Of a stretch of 62,924 nt of DNA, positions 53,641-62,924 are shown one piece after another. Every line of letters starts with the position of its first letter. Within the stretch, counting starts at the first letter, position 1. Source of the stretch: Treponema sp. (GTDB taxonomy: Bacteria; Spirochaetota; Spirochaetia; Treponematales; Treponemataceae). The notes under the pieces are model-generated. The model was not told where the DNA came from. It saw only the letters and a list, made by a program, of their open reading frames with translations, and did not search any database. Where the stretch lies: assembly GCA_018385315.1 (NCBI GenBank), contig JAHAZJ010000085.1, forward strand, positions 1 through 62,924. Reading direction: 5' to 3'. The position numbers were made by a program, and so were the translations under genes.

Positions 53641-56454
53641 TTATTTTTTTCCTTCTTTGGAATAAATTATGAGCTGTGGTTTTGCAGGAAAATATTCCAT
53701 GATATCGATAAAATCTGAAAGTTCAGCATTTTGAATATGATTGTATTCTTCCAGATAAAGATAGGGATTTTGTTCAAAAGGGAAATATTCCATACCTTTT
53801 TGAATTAAAATGGCATTTCCAGTATTTGTTGTAGTCTTTGATAAAATCTGCTTTATCCAGGTATCTTTGATTTGAGTTGCAATGGAAGTTCCTGCTCCCT
53901 GTTTTAGTTCCAAAGAAATTTCTTCAATTAATGAATAAAAAAGATTATCCATTGCCTTTGTGTGGGATACATTTTGAATTGTAATTGTGGCGGCTTCCAT
54001 GGAAGATTTTGCCGGAGTAACAAAGGCTTTTGCATCTTTTAGTGTACTATTGTTCTGCAAGGCAAGATTTAGTCTGTTTTCTAGGTAATATAAAAGGGCG
54101 TCAAAAATTGCTGATTTTTTTGTTCCAGCTTCTGGTGTTTGGAAAACATATATTACAGGATCAATAAACTCTTTTGTTGGAACTAAAACAGCTGGCATAG
54201 GACCCGCTTTTTCAGCAGGAATATCTGTAAGGAATGTGTGATTAACTTTTACAGTTACAGTTTTGTTTTTAGGCATTTTAGTTGTTGTTCCAGAATAATT
54301 TACAGCCCCATTTTGATTTACTAAAAGACCAAGTGTCTTGTTTAATGTTTCTGCATAGTTTTCATCATAATTGCCTGTAAGAATAAGACTATAGCGTGAT
54401 GCATCAAGAAGTTTTGGATATGTTTCTAGAATATGCTGATAAGATGTGTTTTCCAAAATTTCTTTATCCCAGGTATAGATTTTGCTTAAATCGCTTTTCG
54501 GATATAAAGCTTCAATCACTGCACAGTACATTTGATATGTTACAGTTCCGTTTTCCAGACGCTTTTGATACTGCCTGTTTGAAACCGCTCTGTCTGCAGA
54601 AGAGGGAATAATGTCACCATAAATGAGGGCATTAGAAATACAGCGGCAACAGATTTCAAAATCCTCTTTTTCACATTCCAGTATTATATAGCTGGAAGCA
54701 GTTTGAACTTCGTAATCAACATTGGGAATGCCAAGAATATAACCTGCCTGAGCCTGGTTGTATATTTCTTTTTGGATATTTGTTGTTAAAAGGCTTACCA
54801 TAACTTCTTCAAAACCGTTGTCGTTGCTGGAATTTAATTTTCCACCACGAATAGAAAGCAAAAGTGTGATTTGGGAAGAATTATTATTATGTTTTGTATA
54901 AACAGGAATTCCATTTAATAATTTTGTAGTTAGTATTTGTTCTTTATTTCTATTGTAATAATCGTTTTCATAAGAAACAGGTTTTGTTTGTGTTGCAGGA
55001 ACAATGTCAGAAATGGCTTTAACATCATCATATATTTTCTGATTGTACCAGGATGCATTGGCTTTTGTTATTACTTCGAAACCTGCTTTTGCATATGCAT
55101 CCTTGTTTTTTTTGTAATCTGATGAGCCTATTATAACAAACAGATAGGGCTCTTCTGCAAGAAATTGTTCTTGAATAATTGGAAGAGAAGAATTTTTTAA
55201 TCTTAAGTCTCTGTTTAAGAAATTTTGAACAATAGTAGAACCATTTGAATTGTCAAAGATTTCTTCATAGCTGGAAAAATAAGGCTCAATGGCCCACCAG
55301 GATGAAAGCTTATCCATGAAAACTGTTGTGCTGGAACCTAAAAAATTAATGTCAAAAACCAGCTGCTTCTGAAAATGATTAAATTCTCCTGGAGTAATCT
55401 GCTCGATACCGACTTTTGTTTGTTTAAGAAAGTTTAATGCTTGTGTTACCGATGTAGTTTTTTTTGCCAGATTTTTGTCTTCTGGAGATTGCAAAAGGGA
55501 TTGAATAATCAGACGATTACTGTTTTTTTTGTAAGCCGATTGGGCATTTATATATTCATGGCCCGGGATGTTTAAATCTTCCTGACTAAGAAGATTGAAT
55601 TTGAAAAAAGAAGAATTGTTGTTCAAAATGGCGGCAGCAATATCGCAATCTTCCATGGAATTAAAACCAGTATATTGAACAACAACTTGAGTCATTTCAG
55701 AAGACATTTCTGGATCGTGAATAACGAATTTTTTTTGGGTATTTTTGATAGTGCCTTCTTTTTGAACAGGAACCTGATATGTAGAATAATAAGCTCCAAA
55801 GGTATTTTGAATAAGTGAAAGAATTTGCTGGGAGTTTATATTACCACTTACAAAAACAGCACTGTTTTGTGGAGTGTACCATCTTTGGGAAATTTCAGAA
55901 AGAATAGTTCGTGCTTTTTCAATTGTTGTTTTTTGAAATAAAGGCGAATATAACCCTGAATCGTGTTTCCAAGGTGATGATGAAAAAACTTTTGAATCTA
56001 TTGCCGCATTAATTAAAGTAGATAATTCACTTGCATTTTCTGCAACTTCCTTTTTCAACTGTAATAATTGGGATGAAATAAGTTCATTTGAAAAGTCTGG
56101 GCAAAAAGCCTGCTTTGCTAAAAGAGAAAAAGTTTCTTCTGCTTTTGATGAAGTGATGGTTGTTACATATCTTGAAGAGTCTGCATAACAGTCTGCTCGT
56201 TCAAATTCAATTTGTGGCATAGAGGTTTTGAGGACTCTTGAATAAAGCTTAAAAAATCCATTAGTATTCTGGGTTTGGTTAGAAAAGCCTGCTTTTGCAG
56301 TATATTCTACACGAATAAAAGGTGTGGATGGATCTTCTAATAAAAAAACTGTTAAACCATTTTCTAAAGTAAGTTGTTGTACAGAGTCGGCTGGGGCGGC
56401 AAAAAGACTGAAAGCAACAAATAAAGCCGCAATAAATGATAAGACCTTTTTCAT
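53641..56454 (-). CDS. M16-family protein without catalytic zinc motif
   Basis: A 937-residue secreted protein (signal peptide ending FAA) with two tandem M16 peptidase-like halves (TLENGLTVFLLEDPSTPFIRVEY; GIPVYTKHNNNSSQITLLLSIRGG). Where active members read HxxEH, the first half has KLYSR (residues 69-73) and the second shows no such motif. It is thus probably a non-catalytic M16 chaperone or subunit, as in pairs where only one partner cuts. No active M16 neighbour is present. A promoter (TTGCAT 56490-56485, TATACT 56467-56462, spacer 17) lies 7 bases before the ATG; there is no Shine-Dalgarno sequence. Confidence 0.8.
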   Translation of the reverse strand: MKKVLSFIAALFVAFSLFAAPADSVQQLTLENGLTVFLLEDPSTPFIRVEYTAKAGFSNQTQNTNGFFKLYSRVLKTSMPQIEFERADCYADSSRYVTTITSSKAEETFSLLAKQAFCPDFSNELISSQLLQLKKEVAENASELSTLINAAIDSKVFSSSPWKHDSGLYSPLFQKTTIEKARTILSEISQRWYTPQNSAVFVSGNINSQQILSLIQNTFGAYYSTYQVPVQKEGTIKNTQKKFVIHDPEMSSEMTQVVVQYTGFNSMEDCDIAAAILNNNSSFFKFNLLSQEDLNIPGHEYINAQSAYKKNSNRLIIQSLLQSPEDKNLAKKTTSVTQALNFLKQTKVGIEQITPGEFNHFQKQLVFDINFLGSSTTVFMDKLSSWWAIEPYFSSYEEIFDNSNGSTIVQNFLNRDLRLKNSSLPIIQEQFLAEEPYLFVIIGSSDYKKNKDAYAKAGFEVITKANASWYNQKIYDDVKAISDIVPATQTKPVSYENDYYNRNKEQILTTKLLNGIPVYTKHNNNSSQITLLLSIRGGKLNSSNDNGFEEVMVSLLTTNIQKEIYNQAQAGYILGIPNVDYEVQTASSYIILECEKEDFEICCRCISNALIYGDIIPSSADRAVSNRQYQKRLENGTVTYQMYCAVIEALYPKSDLSKIYTWDKEILENTSYQHILETYPKLLDASRYSLILTGNYDENYAETLNKTLGLLVNQNGAVNYSGTTTKMPKNKTVTVKVNHTFLTDIPAEKAGPMPAVLVPTKEFIDPVIYVFQTPEAGTKKSAIFDALLYYLENRLNLALQNNSTLKDAKAFVTPAKSSMEAATITIQNVSHTKAMDNLFYSLIEEISLELKQGAGTSIATQIKDTWIKQILSKTTTNTGNAILIQKGMEYFPFEQNPYLYLEEYNHIQNAELSDFIDIMEYFPAKPQLIIYSKEGKK

Positions 56455-56515
56455 GTATAATAGTATAAACTAGCAAGGAAGTTCATGCAATTATGCAATC
56501 CATAAATAATGTTCT

Positions 56516-56544
56516 TTGCACAAATGGCGTTCTTGTTGTATGAT
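56516..56544 (+). promoter_or_regulatory. Candidate leaderless promoter of the DUF4954 gene
   Basis: TTGCAC (56516-56521), a 17-base spacer and TATGAT (56539-56544), 9 bases before ATG 56554. The divergent M16 promoter (56462-56490) lies just upstream. Confidence 0.5.
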
Positions 56545-56553
56545 GATAGAACT

Positions 56554-58692
56554 ATGGTAAAAGTTGAATTGAATTCCAAAAATACTCCTGTAAAATTGGG
56601 AGCAGATATATTAAGAGGAAAGAGAAATCTTACAGAAAAAGAAATTGCTATATTAAAAAGCAATCAGAATTTTATGGAAAATGATGATTGGAGCAATTTT
56701 TACGTTTCTGAAAAAGAAGGAGAATTTAATCCTTCCTTAATACAGTTTTCATTTTTTTCTGGCTTTGTTGTTTTAGGGCGGCTAGTAGATGCTACTCTTA
56801 ATTATAACGACCTCCATCTTAAATGCGGCATTTCCAATTCAAAAATAAAGGATTTGATTGCCGGAGACGACTTTGTAATTAAAAATGTTGCATATCTTGA
56901 TAATTACAAAATTTCCAATAGAGTAATCCTTTTTAACGTAACAGAAATTTGTTGTACAAAACATTCAAAATTTGGTAACGGAATTCTGAAAGAAGGGGAG
57001 CCGGAAGAAAACCGGGTTTGGATTGGTGTAGCCAATGAAAATGATGGTCGTCGAGTTCTTCCTTTTGAAAGTATGATTCCTGCCGATGCCTATCTTTGGT
57101 CCCATTATCGGGATGATAATGATTTATTAGCCAGATTTATGGAGCTTACTGAATCAGGCAATACTGGTAAGCTGGATACAATGGGCTTTATAGATGATGA
57201 TTGTGTAATTAAAAATTCAAACATCATTAAAGATACAAAAATTGGAAAAGCTGCTTATATTAAAGGGGCCTTAAAGCTTAAGAATATTACAATTCTTTCA
57301 TCAGAGGATGAAGTGTCTCAGATTGGTGAAGGTGTGGAAATGGTAAACGGTATTCTTGGATATGGAAGCCGGGTTTTTTACCAGGCTATTGCCATTCGTT
57401 TTGTGATTGGTCGCAACTGTCAGATTAAGTATGGAGCCCGCCTTTTAAACTCAGTTCTGGGTGATAATTCTACAATTTCCTGCTGTGAAGTTTTGAATAA
57501 TCTTATTTATCCATTCCATGAACAACATCATAATTCATCATTCTTAATTGCAACTACAGTTATGGGACAGTCTAATATTGCTTCTGGTGCCACAATTGGA
57601 AGTAATCACAACTCTCGAAGTCCTGATGGGGAAATTTTTGCAAAGCGTGGATTCTGGCCGGGACTTTGTTCTGATTTTAAGCATAACTCCAGATTTGCCA
57701 GTTTCGTGTTAGTTTCAAAGGGAAGCTATCAGCATGAATTGGATATTCCTTATCCATTTGCTTTGGTAAGTCCTGGTGAAAAAACTGATGAAGCAGTAAC
57801 AATCATTCCTGCATTCTGGTTCATGTATGATATGTTTGCCATTACCAGAAATAAGAATAAATTTGCAAAGAGAGATAAACGCAAAGTAAAGGTTCAGAAT
57901 ATAGAGTTTGACCCCCTTGCTCCGGATACAATGCAGGAGATTATGGGTGCCTTGGATCGCATTATTAGATTAACTGCAGATTATTTAAAAGAACCAAAAA
58001 ATCTTCAGGGTGCTAAAGATTATCTTCATCAAAATCCTGATGCACAATTTACTTTAATGGATATGACTTGCCAGAAAAAGTATGGTGCCCTTATTGCAAA
58101 ACCTGTAAAAGCCTACAAAATGTATCGCAAAATTGTTAAATATTTTGCATCTTCCACTTTGATTGAATACTGCAAAGCACAAGAAAAAAAAGCTCTTTCC
58201 TTATCTGATATTAACGAAATCAGAAAATTCCCATTATTTACAGAATGGGAAAATGTTGGGGGACAAATCATTCCATCAGCAAAAATTATAGAGCTTTTTA
58301 ATTTAATTAAAGGACGCACAATTAACAATTGGGACATGGTTCATGATTATTATAATCAGTGTCAGTCAGAATATAACCAGTGGAAAGTTAGATATTCACT
58401 TTATCTTCTTGAGCAATTATATTCTCGACCAATTGAAGATTTTTCAAATCTTGTTTATCAGGATATTATTGATGATGTAAAAGTTGTGGCTCAAGATATT
58501 TATGATGATTCTGTATCGTCACGAGAAAAGGATTATACAGATTATTATAGAAATATGACTTATAGAAATCAGAAGGAAATGGAAGCCGTTATTGGTTCTT
58601 TAAGTGATAATTCTTTCCTGATTCAGTTGAAGAAAGATACTGCCCAGTTTATTGAAAATCTTGAAAATGTGTTTGAAGGACTTGCAAAATAA
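56554..58692 (+). CDS. DUF4954-family left-handed beta-helix protein
   Basis: A 712-residue protein. The middle part shows hexapeptide-type repeats (VIKNSNIIKDTKIGKAAYIKG, ATIGSNHNSRSPDGE) forming a left-handed beta-helix, and the whole fits the DUF4954 family known from Bacteroidetes and treponemes. Such helices occur in acyl- and nucleotidyl-transferases; the reaction here is unknown. The ATG at 56554 is preferred over 56509, which overlaps the promoter. LeuA starts 4 bases after its stop. Confidence 0.85.
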   Translation: MVKVELNSKNTPVKLGADILRGKRNLTEKEIAILKSNQNFMENDDWSNFYVSEKEGEFNPSLIQFSFFSGFVVLGRLVDATLNYNDLHLKCGISNSKIKDLIAGDDFVIKNVAYLDNYKISNRVILFNVTEICCTKHSKFGNGILKEGEPEENRVWIGVANENDGRRVLPFESMIPADAYLWSHYRDDNDLLARFMELTESGNTGKLDTMGFIDDDCVIKNSNIIKDTKIGKAAYIKGALKLKNITILSSEDEVSQIGEGVEMVNGILGYGSRVFYQAIAIRFVIGRNCQIKYGARLLNSVLGDNSTISCCEVLNNLIYPFHEQHHNSSFLIATTVMGQSNIASGATIGSNHNSRSPDGEIFAKRGFWPGLCSDFKHNSRFASFVLVSKGSYQHELDIPYPFALVSPGEKTDEAVTIIPAFWFMYDMFAITRNKNKFAKRDKRKVKVQNIEFDPLAPDTMQEIMGALDRIIRLTADYLKEPKNLQGAKDYLHQNPDAQFTLMDMTCQKKYGALIAKPVKAYKMYRKIVKYFASSTLIEYCKAQEKKALSLSDINEIRKFPLFTEWENVGGQIIPSAKIIELFNLIKGRTINNWDMVHDYYNQCQSEYNQWKVRYSLYLLEQLYSRPIEDFSNLVYQDIIDDVKVVAQDIYDDSVSSREKDYTDYYRNMTYRNQKEMEAVIGSLSDNSFLIQLKKDTAQFIENLENVFEGLAK

Positions 58693-58695
58693 TTT

Positions 58696-60387
58696 ATGAA
58701 AATTGATGGTAAGTATAAACAATTTGAATCTGTAACTCTTGAAAATAGAACCTGGCCAGGAAAAAGAATTACAAAAGCACCAATATGGTGTGCTGTTGAT
58801 TTAAGAGATGGTAATCAGGCACTTATTAATCCTATGAGTATTAATCAGAAACTGGAATATTTTAAGATGCTGGTTAATATTGGTTTTAAACAGATTGAAG
58901 TGGGCTTTCCTTCTTCTAATGATACAGAATTTAATTTTATACGGACCCTTGTAAATGAAAATCTGATTCCTGATGATGTTACGATTCAGGTTCTTTGCCA
59001 ATCCCGGGAACATTTGATTGAAAGAACAATGGAATCTTTGCGTGGTGTAAAAAAAGCAATTTTTCATATTTATAATGCAACTTCTCCCGCTCAAAGAAAA
59101 TATAATTTTGGAAAATCTAAAGAAGAGCTGATTAAAATTGCAACTGATGGAATTGCTTTTGTTAAACAGTATGAGCCGGTTGCAGAGGGATGTAAAATCA
59201 GTCTTGAATATTCTCCTGAAAATTTTACACAGACAGAAATGGATTATGCACTGGAAATTTGTGAAGCTGTTGCAGATAAATGGAATGCGTCAAAAGAAAA
59301 CAAAATTATCTTAAATCTGCCCTCTACAGTAGAAGCTTGTTTACCAAATCAGTTTGCGGACCAGATTGAATATTTTTGTACTCATATTAAAAACAGAGAA
59401 AGCTGCATAATTTCTCTTCATAATCATAATGACAGAGGAGAAGGTGTGGCTCAGTGTGAAATGGGACTTTTGGCAGGGGCAGAGCGAGTAGAAGGATGTC
59501 TTTTTGGAAATGGAGAGCGTTCTGGAAATCTTGATATTGTTACTGTAGCATTGAATATGTATACACAAGGGGTGAATCCGGAGCTGGATTTTAGTAATCT
59601 TGCAAAAGTTTCAGCAGAATATACAAGACTAACTGGAATGAATATTCATCCTAGAACTCCTTATTCTGGGGAACTGGTTTTTACCTCCTTTAGTGGCGGG
59701 CATCAGGATGCTATTAGAAAAGCAATGGCATTTCGTGAAAAACAGAGTAAAAATTTTTTATGGGATGTTCCATATCTTCCAATTGATCCCCATGATATTG
59801 GCCGTCAGTATGAAGGAATTATTCGAATTAACAGTCAGAGCGGAAAAGGTGGTGCAGCTTTTATTCTGGAAACAAACTTTGGAATTATGGCACCAAAAAA
59901 CATGCATCCCATTATTGGTGATGTTGTAAAAAAAGCGGCAGATGAGTTACAGAGAGAACTTTCTTCTGCAGAAGTATATGATTTGTTTGCAGAAAAGTGG
60001 CTTAATACAAAATCTCCTCTTAATGTACTGGAAATTACAGAAAAACATATTGAAGGGGAGCGAGGCGGAAATGGAGAAGAACATGTTGCTGCAACTGCTA
60101 CTATTGAATGGTATGGAAAGAGACTTGTAATTACTGCCAGTGGAAACGGACCTTTGGATGCCTTTGTAAATGCGATGAAGAGAACTTCGGCTCCGATTTT
60201 TAATATTACATCTTTTAGTGAACATTCTATTGGTATTGGTTCTGACACCCATGCTATTGCTTATGTTCAGCTTTCAATGGAAGATGGAACTTCTGTTTGG
60301 GGTGTAGGAAAGAGCTCCAATGTAGGCCGCGCCGGTGTAGGGGCAGTTGTTAGTGCATTGAACTTTTATTTGAATACGGAAAATTAG
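58696..60387 (+). CDS. leuA: 2-isopropylmalate synthase (type 2)
   Basis: A 563-residue enzyme for the first leucine-specific step, condensing acetyl-CoA and 2-oxoisovalerate. It has ITKAPIWCAVDLRDGNQAL, the metal motif SLHNHNDRGEGVA, GERSGNLDIVTVALN and a C-terminal allosteric domain (SPLNVLEITEKHIEG). The N-terminal WPGKRITKAP and length place it in the long yeast/actinobacterial-type branch. It lies 4 bases after the DUF4954 gene and 9 bases before the sensor-GGDEF gene. Confidence 0.95.
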   Translation: MKIDGKYKQFESVTLENRTWPGKRITKAPIWCAVDLRDGNQALINPMSINQKLEYFKMLVNIGFKQIEVGFPSSNDTEFNFIRTLVNENLIPDDVTIQVLCQSREHLIERTMESLRGVKKAIFHIYNATSPAQRKYNFGKSKEELIKIATDGIAFVKQYEPVAEGCKISLEYSPENFTQTEMDYALEICEAVADKWNASKENKIILNLPSTVEACLPNQFADQIEYFCTHIKNRESCIISLHNHNDRGEGVAQCEMGLLAGAERVEGCLFGNGERSGNLDIVTVALNMYTQGVNPELDFSNLAKVSAEYTRLTGMNIHPRTPYSGELVFTSFSGGHQDAIRKAMAFREKQSKNFLWDVPYLPIDPHDIGRQYEGIIRINSQSGKGGAAFILETNFGIMAPKNMHPIIGDVVKKAADELQRELSSAEVYDLFAEKWLNTKSPLNVLEITEKHIEGERGGNGEEHVAATATIEWYGKRLVITASGNGPLDAFVNAMKRTSAPIFNITSFSEHSIGIGSDTHAIAYVQLSMEDGTSVWGVGKSSNVGRAGVGAVVSALNFYLNTEN

Positions 60388-60396
60388 TTTATTTGT

Positions 60397-62913
60397 ATGA
60401 AAAATTATATTCATCATAAGCGGGTTAAAACCATTCTCTTTAGTTTAATATTTTTATTATTGCTATTAACTTCAGGATATGGGGAAGAAAATAAAACCGT
60501 TAGAGTAGTATGTTCAATTATGGATACCTCAAGTACAGGTTACAAGTCTGGTTATTCTTATGAATACTTTCAGCGCATTGCATATATTACAGGCTGGAAA
60601 TATGAATATGTTTATGCAGATTTTTCAACTGCCCTTAAAATGTTAGAGAATGGGGAAGTTGATATAAAAGACAATCTTTCTTATACAGATGAACGGGCAG
60701 AATTCATTTCATACTCAGAATATCCCCAGGGAGAAGAAGATTATTATCTTTTTACATCCGTAAACAATCGTGATTTATTACATGAAAATCTTGAAAATCT
60801 TAACGGAAAGAAGGTTGCCGTTTCAAAAGGAAGCTTTCAGGAAAATGCATTTAAAAAATGGCTTATACAACATAATATAAATGTTGAAATTATTGAAACA
60901 ACTGGAAGCAATGCTACTTTTGAAGCTTTAAATAGAGGTGAAGTTTCTGGCATTGTTTACCCTGGGACAAACGATGCTCGTGGATATGTTCCTGTTGCCA
61001 ATATTGGACATTCAGATTTTTATTTTGGTGTAAGCAAAAAACGCCCTGATATTCTTAATGAGTTAAATGAAGCTCTTAGAAAAATCCAGACTTTAAATCC
61101 AAGTTTTAATGATGCTTTATATAAAAAATACGAATCATTCGATGCAGCTTCACTTATCCTTACTGAAGAAGAATATGAATATGCTAATAATCTGAAAGAG
61201 ATAAAAATAGGTATTCTTGACGATTATTTGCCATTTTCTACCGAGGAAAAGGGTGAAGTTAAAGGTGTAGTTACATATATTGCAGACTGTATAAAAGAAA
61301 TGACTTCTGATTCAAACAATCTGCAAATAAGTTATAAAACATATTCAACTTATTTAGATATGATTCAGGGCTTAAAAGATAAAGAAGTTAATATTGTTTT
61401 TCCTGTGACAAGTGATTTTTATTATTCTGAATTTAACCAAATTCTGGAATCAGAAGAAATATTCGAACTTTCTATGTCCCTTATTTATCGTGATTATAAT
61501 GAAGATGTAACTTCAAAAATTGCCGTTACTAAACATTCTCCTTCTCAACGAATATATGTAAATAATAATTATCCTGACAGTGAAATTATAGAATATGATA
61601 CTCCAGAAGAATGTTTTGAATCTGTCCTTGCTGGAATTGCAACAAGTACAATATTCAACTCATTCCGGGCAGAATTATTCTTTAATACAACAAAATTCTG
61701 GACATTAAAGGAAATCTCTTTACCAAAACATGCTTCAATGTGTTTTGCAGTAAATAAGGACGACAGAACTTTCTTAAATATTCTAAATAACCAGATTTTA
61801 AGAATTGATAATTATGAACTTATTAATAAAACCTATGATTATCTGAAAATAATGAATACTTATACTGTAGAAGATTTTATACGGGAATATAGAGAATTAA
61901 TTTTCTTTTTAAGCATAATTTTAGTTTTTACTGTAATTATCACCCTTGTAATCAGTATTATTCGTGAACGCAAACATAAAGAGGCTCTTAAAAATAGCCT
62001 TTTAATGGAAACAAAACATGTTATGGCCCGTCTTGCAATTGATGAAGCAATGGAATCTGGCAGCTGGGAAATGGAATTTGATAAATATGGGAATTTTCTA
62101 AGCTGCTATTGGTCAGATCAGTTCAGACGACTTCTTGGCTATACAGACGAAAATGATTTTCCAAATAAATTAGAATCCTGGTCAAATCTTATTGTTCCAG
62201 AAGACAAAGAACATTCCCTTAACGTTCTTTTTGATTCTGCAATCGATACAACTGGTTCAAAGGGATATAATCTTGAGCATCGGCTCATAACAAAAGACCG
62301 TGGAATAAGATGGTTCAGAGCTGGTGGGAAAGCTGTTAAGAAGGTTGTTGATGATAAGATTATTTATTATGGTGCTTTTCAGGATATAAATGAAACAAAA
62401 CTTGCACAGGAAAAGGCCTACAATGATTCTATAAACGACTCATTAACAGGATTAAAGAACAGACGTGCCCATGATGCATTTGTTACCGAACTGGAAAAGG
62501 ATGCAAAACCTTTTGTATGCGTCATTTCAATTGACCTGAACGGATTAAAAAACGCAAATGATGAGTATGGCCATGCCGCTGGTGATGAACTAATTTTGGG
62601 TGCAGCCCAATGTTTATCAAAAGCCTTTGATGGAATTGGAAATGTTTACAGAATGGGTGGCGATGAATTTGAAGTACTTTCTACAGATCATAATGTAGAT
62701 TTTAAATCTGCCATTGAAAATCTTAATCAGATATGTGAAAACTGGCATGGTGTTTATGTAAAAGAACTGACAATGTCCATAGGAGTAGCCTGGGGGGAAA
62801 ATGTAACCCGCCTGCTTTTTGAAGAAATTGTTAAGACAGCTGATGAAAGAATGTATGAAGATAAACGTCTGTTCTATCAGCAATCTGGCAGAAACAGACG
62901 TAAGCAAAGATAA
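60397..62913 (+). CDS. Periplasmic-sensor PAS-GGDEF diguanylate cyclase
   Basis: An 838-residue protein. A signal-anchor is followed by two tandem SBP_bac_3 amino-acid-binding domains in the periplasm (TVRVVCSIMDTSSTG; IKIGILDDYLPFSTEEKGE), a membrane helix (about 504-523), a PAS domain (SDQFRRLLGYTDENDF, IVPEDKEHS) and a GGDEF domain (DSLTGLKNRRAH, SIDLNGLKNANDEYGHAAGDE, MGGDEFEVL). It makes c-di-GMP in response to a periplasmic ligand. No RxxD I-site is visible before the active loop. It starts 9 bases after leuA. Confidence 0.93.
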   Translation: MKNYIHHKRVKTILFSLIFLLLLLTSGYGEENKTVRVVCSIMDTSSTGYKSGYSYEYFQRIAYITGWKYEYVYADFSTALKMLENGEVDIKDNLSYTDERAEFISYSEYPQGEEDYYLFTSVNNRDLLHENLENLNGKKVAVSKGSFQENAFKKWLIQHNINVEIIETTGSNATFEALNRGEVSGIVYPGTNDARGYVPVANIGHSDFYFGVSKKRPDILNELNEALRKIQTLNPSFNDALYKKYESFDAASLILTEEEYEYANNLKEIKIGILDDYLPFSTEEKGEVKGVVTYIADCIKEMTSDSNNLQISYKTYSTYLDMIQGLKDKEVNIVFPVTSDFYYSEFNQILESEEIFELSMSLIYRDYNEDVTSKIAVTKHSPSQRIYVNNNYPDSEIIEYDTPEECFESVLAGIATSTIFNSFRAELFFNTTKFWTLKEISLPKHASMCFAVNKDDRTFLNILNNQILRIDNYELINKTYDYLKIMNTYTVEDFIREYRELIFFLSIILVFTVIITLVISIIRERKHKEALKNSLLMETKHVMARLAIDEAMESGSWEMEFDKYGNFLSCYWSDQFRRLLGYTDENDFPNKLESWSNLIVPEDKEHSLNVLFDSAIDTTGSKGYNLEHRLITKDRGIRWFRAGGKAVKKVVDDKIIYYGAFQDINETKLAQEKAYNDSINDSLTGLKNRRAHDAFVTELEKDAKPFVCVISIDLNGLKNANDEYGHAAGDELILGAAQCLSKAFDGIGNVYRMGGDEFEVLSTDHNVDFKSAIENLNQICENWHGVYVKELTMSIGVAWGENVTRLLFEEIVKTADERMYEDKRLFYQQSGRNRRKQR

Positions 62914-62924
62914 TAATAGACAGG

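Noticed and set aside
1-62924. Prophage, insertion sequence or integrative element
   Set aside because: No integrase, transposase, capsid or toxin-antitoxin gene is visible, and base composition looks even.

Overview
The window is an AT-rich spirochaete chromosome segment, most likely from a Treponema (gut or rumen type). This is inferred from gene content: a periplasmic flagellar collar-like TPR protein, a UPF0164/PorV-like outer-membrane barrel, a DUF4954 beta-helix protein, many lipoproteins with loose lipoboxes, and several large proteins that look spirochaete-specific. I see no phage, transposase, integrase or CRISPR signature; it reads as core chromosome with compactly packed genes, including several that overlap tail to tail.

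Layout. 1-9.1 kb: the 5S rRNA that ends an rRNA operon, a heterodimeric ABC exporter pair, valS, a small lipoprotein, a stand-alone SpoT-type HD hydrolase and gap (GAPDH). 9.1-9.9 kb: an unusual spacer with an inverted and a direct copy of the gap 3' end, then a secreted-protein gene with an in-frame TAG in its signal peptide. 9.9-24 kb: thioredoxin, a radical SAM/CBM48 pair, a large flagellar-collar-like TPR protein, a SEC59/DGK-type lipid kinase, secreted proteins, a U32 peptidase-family RNA hydroxylase, ssb and a large unknown. 24-31 kb: a PadR / permease-prefix / DUF4097 operon diverging from hisC, metallophosphoesterase, SUMF1-fold and serine-hydrolase genes, then corA with a previously unlisted 39-codon upstream ORF. 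31-44 kb: a metal-chaperone GTPase, a MocR-type regulator, a secreted trypsin-like protease, citramalate synthase, a LacI-sensor/GGDEF fusion, a B12-type radical SAM protein, DUF308, FliL-like and HflX. 44-63 kb: an acidic-repeat Cache-like membrane protein, an unknown, an outer-membrane barrel plus a FlgD-Ig/OmpA protein, tRNA-Asn, 5-formyl-THF cyclo-ligase, a catalytically dead M16 homologue, DUF4954, 2-isopropylmalate synthase and a periplasmic-sensor GGDEF protein.

Themes. Two members of the isopropylmalate synthase superfamily (citramalate synthase and LeuA) feed branched-chain amino-acid synthesis. Two diguanylate cyclases link soluble or periplasmic ligand sensing to c-di-GMP. Envelope biogenesis is prominent. 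About eight genes have a -10 element only 6-9 nt before the start codon and no Shine-Dalgarno sequence, suggesting frequent leaderless transcripts.

Most interesting points: (1) a 39-codon ORF directly upstream of corA with a perfect Shine-Dalgarno sequence that is folded, together with its start codon, into a 12-bp hairpin; (2) the gap 3'-end fossil with only synonymous differences; (3) the TAG-interrupted signal peptide; (4) overlapping divergent padR and hisC promoters with a nearby operator-like repeat cluster; (5) a MocR protein whose PLP lysine is arginine and an M16 protein without its zinc motif. All family assignments come from reading motifs by eye; no database search was run.
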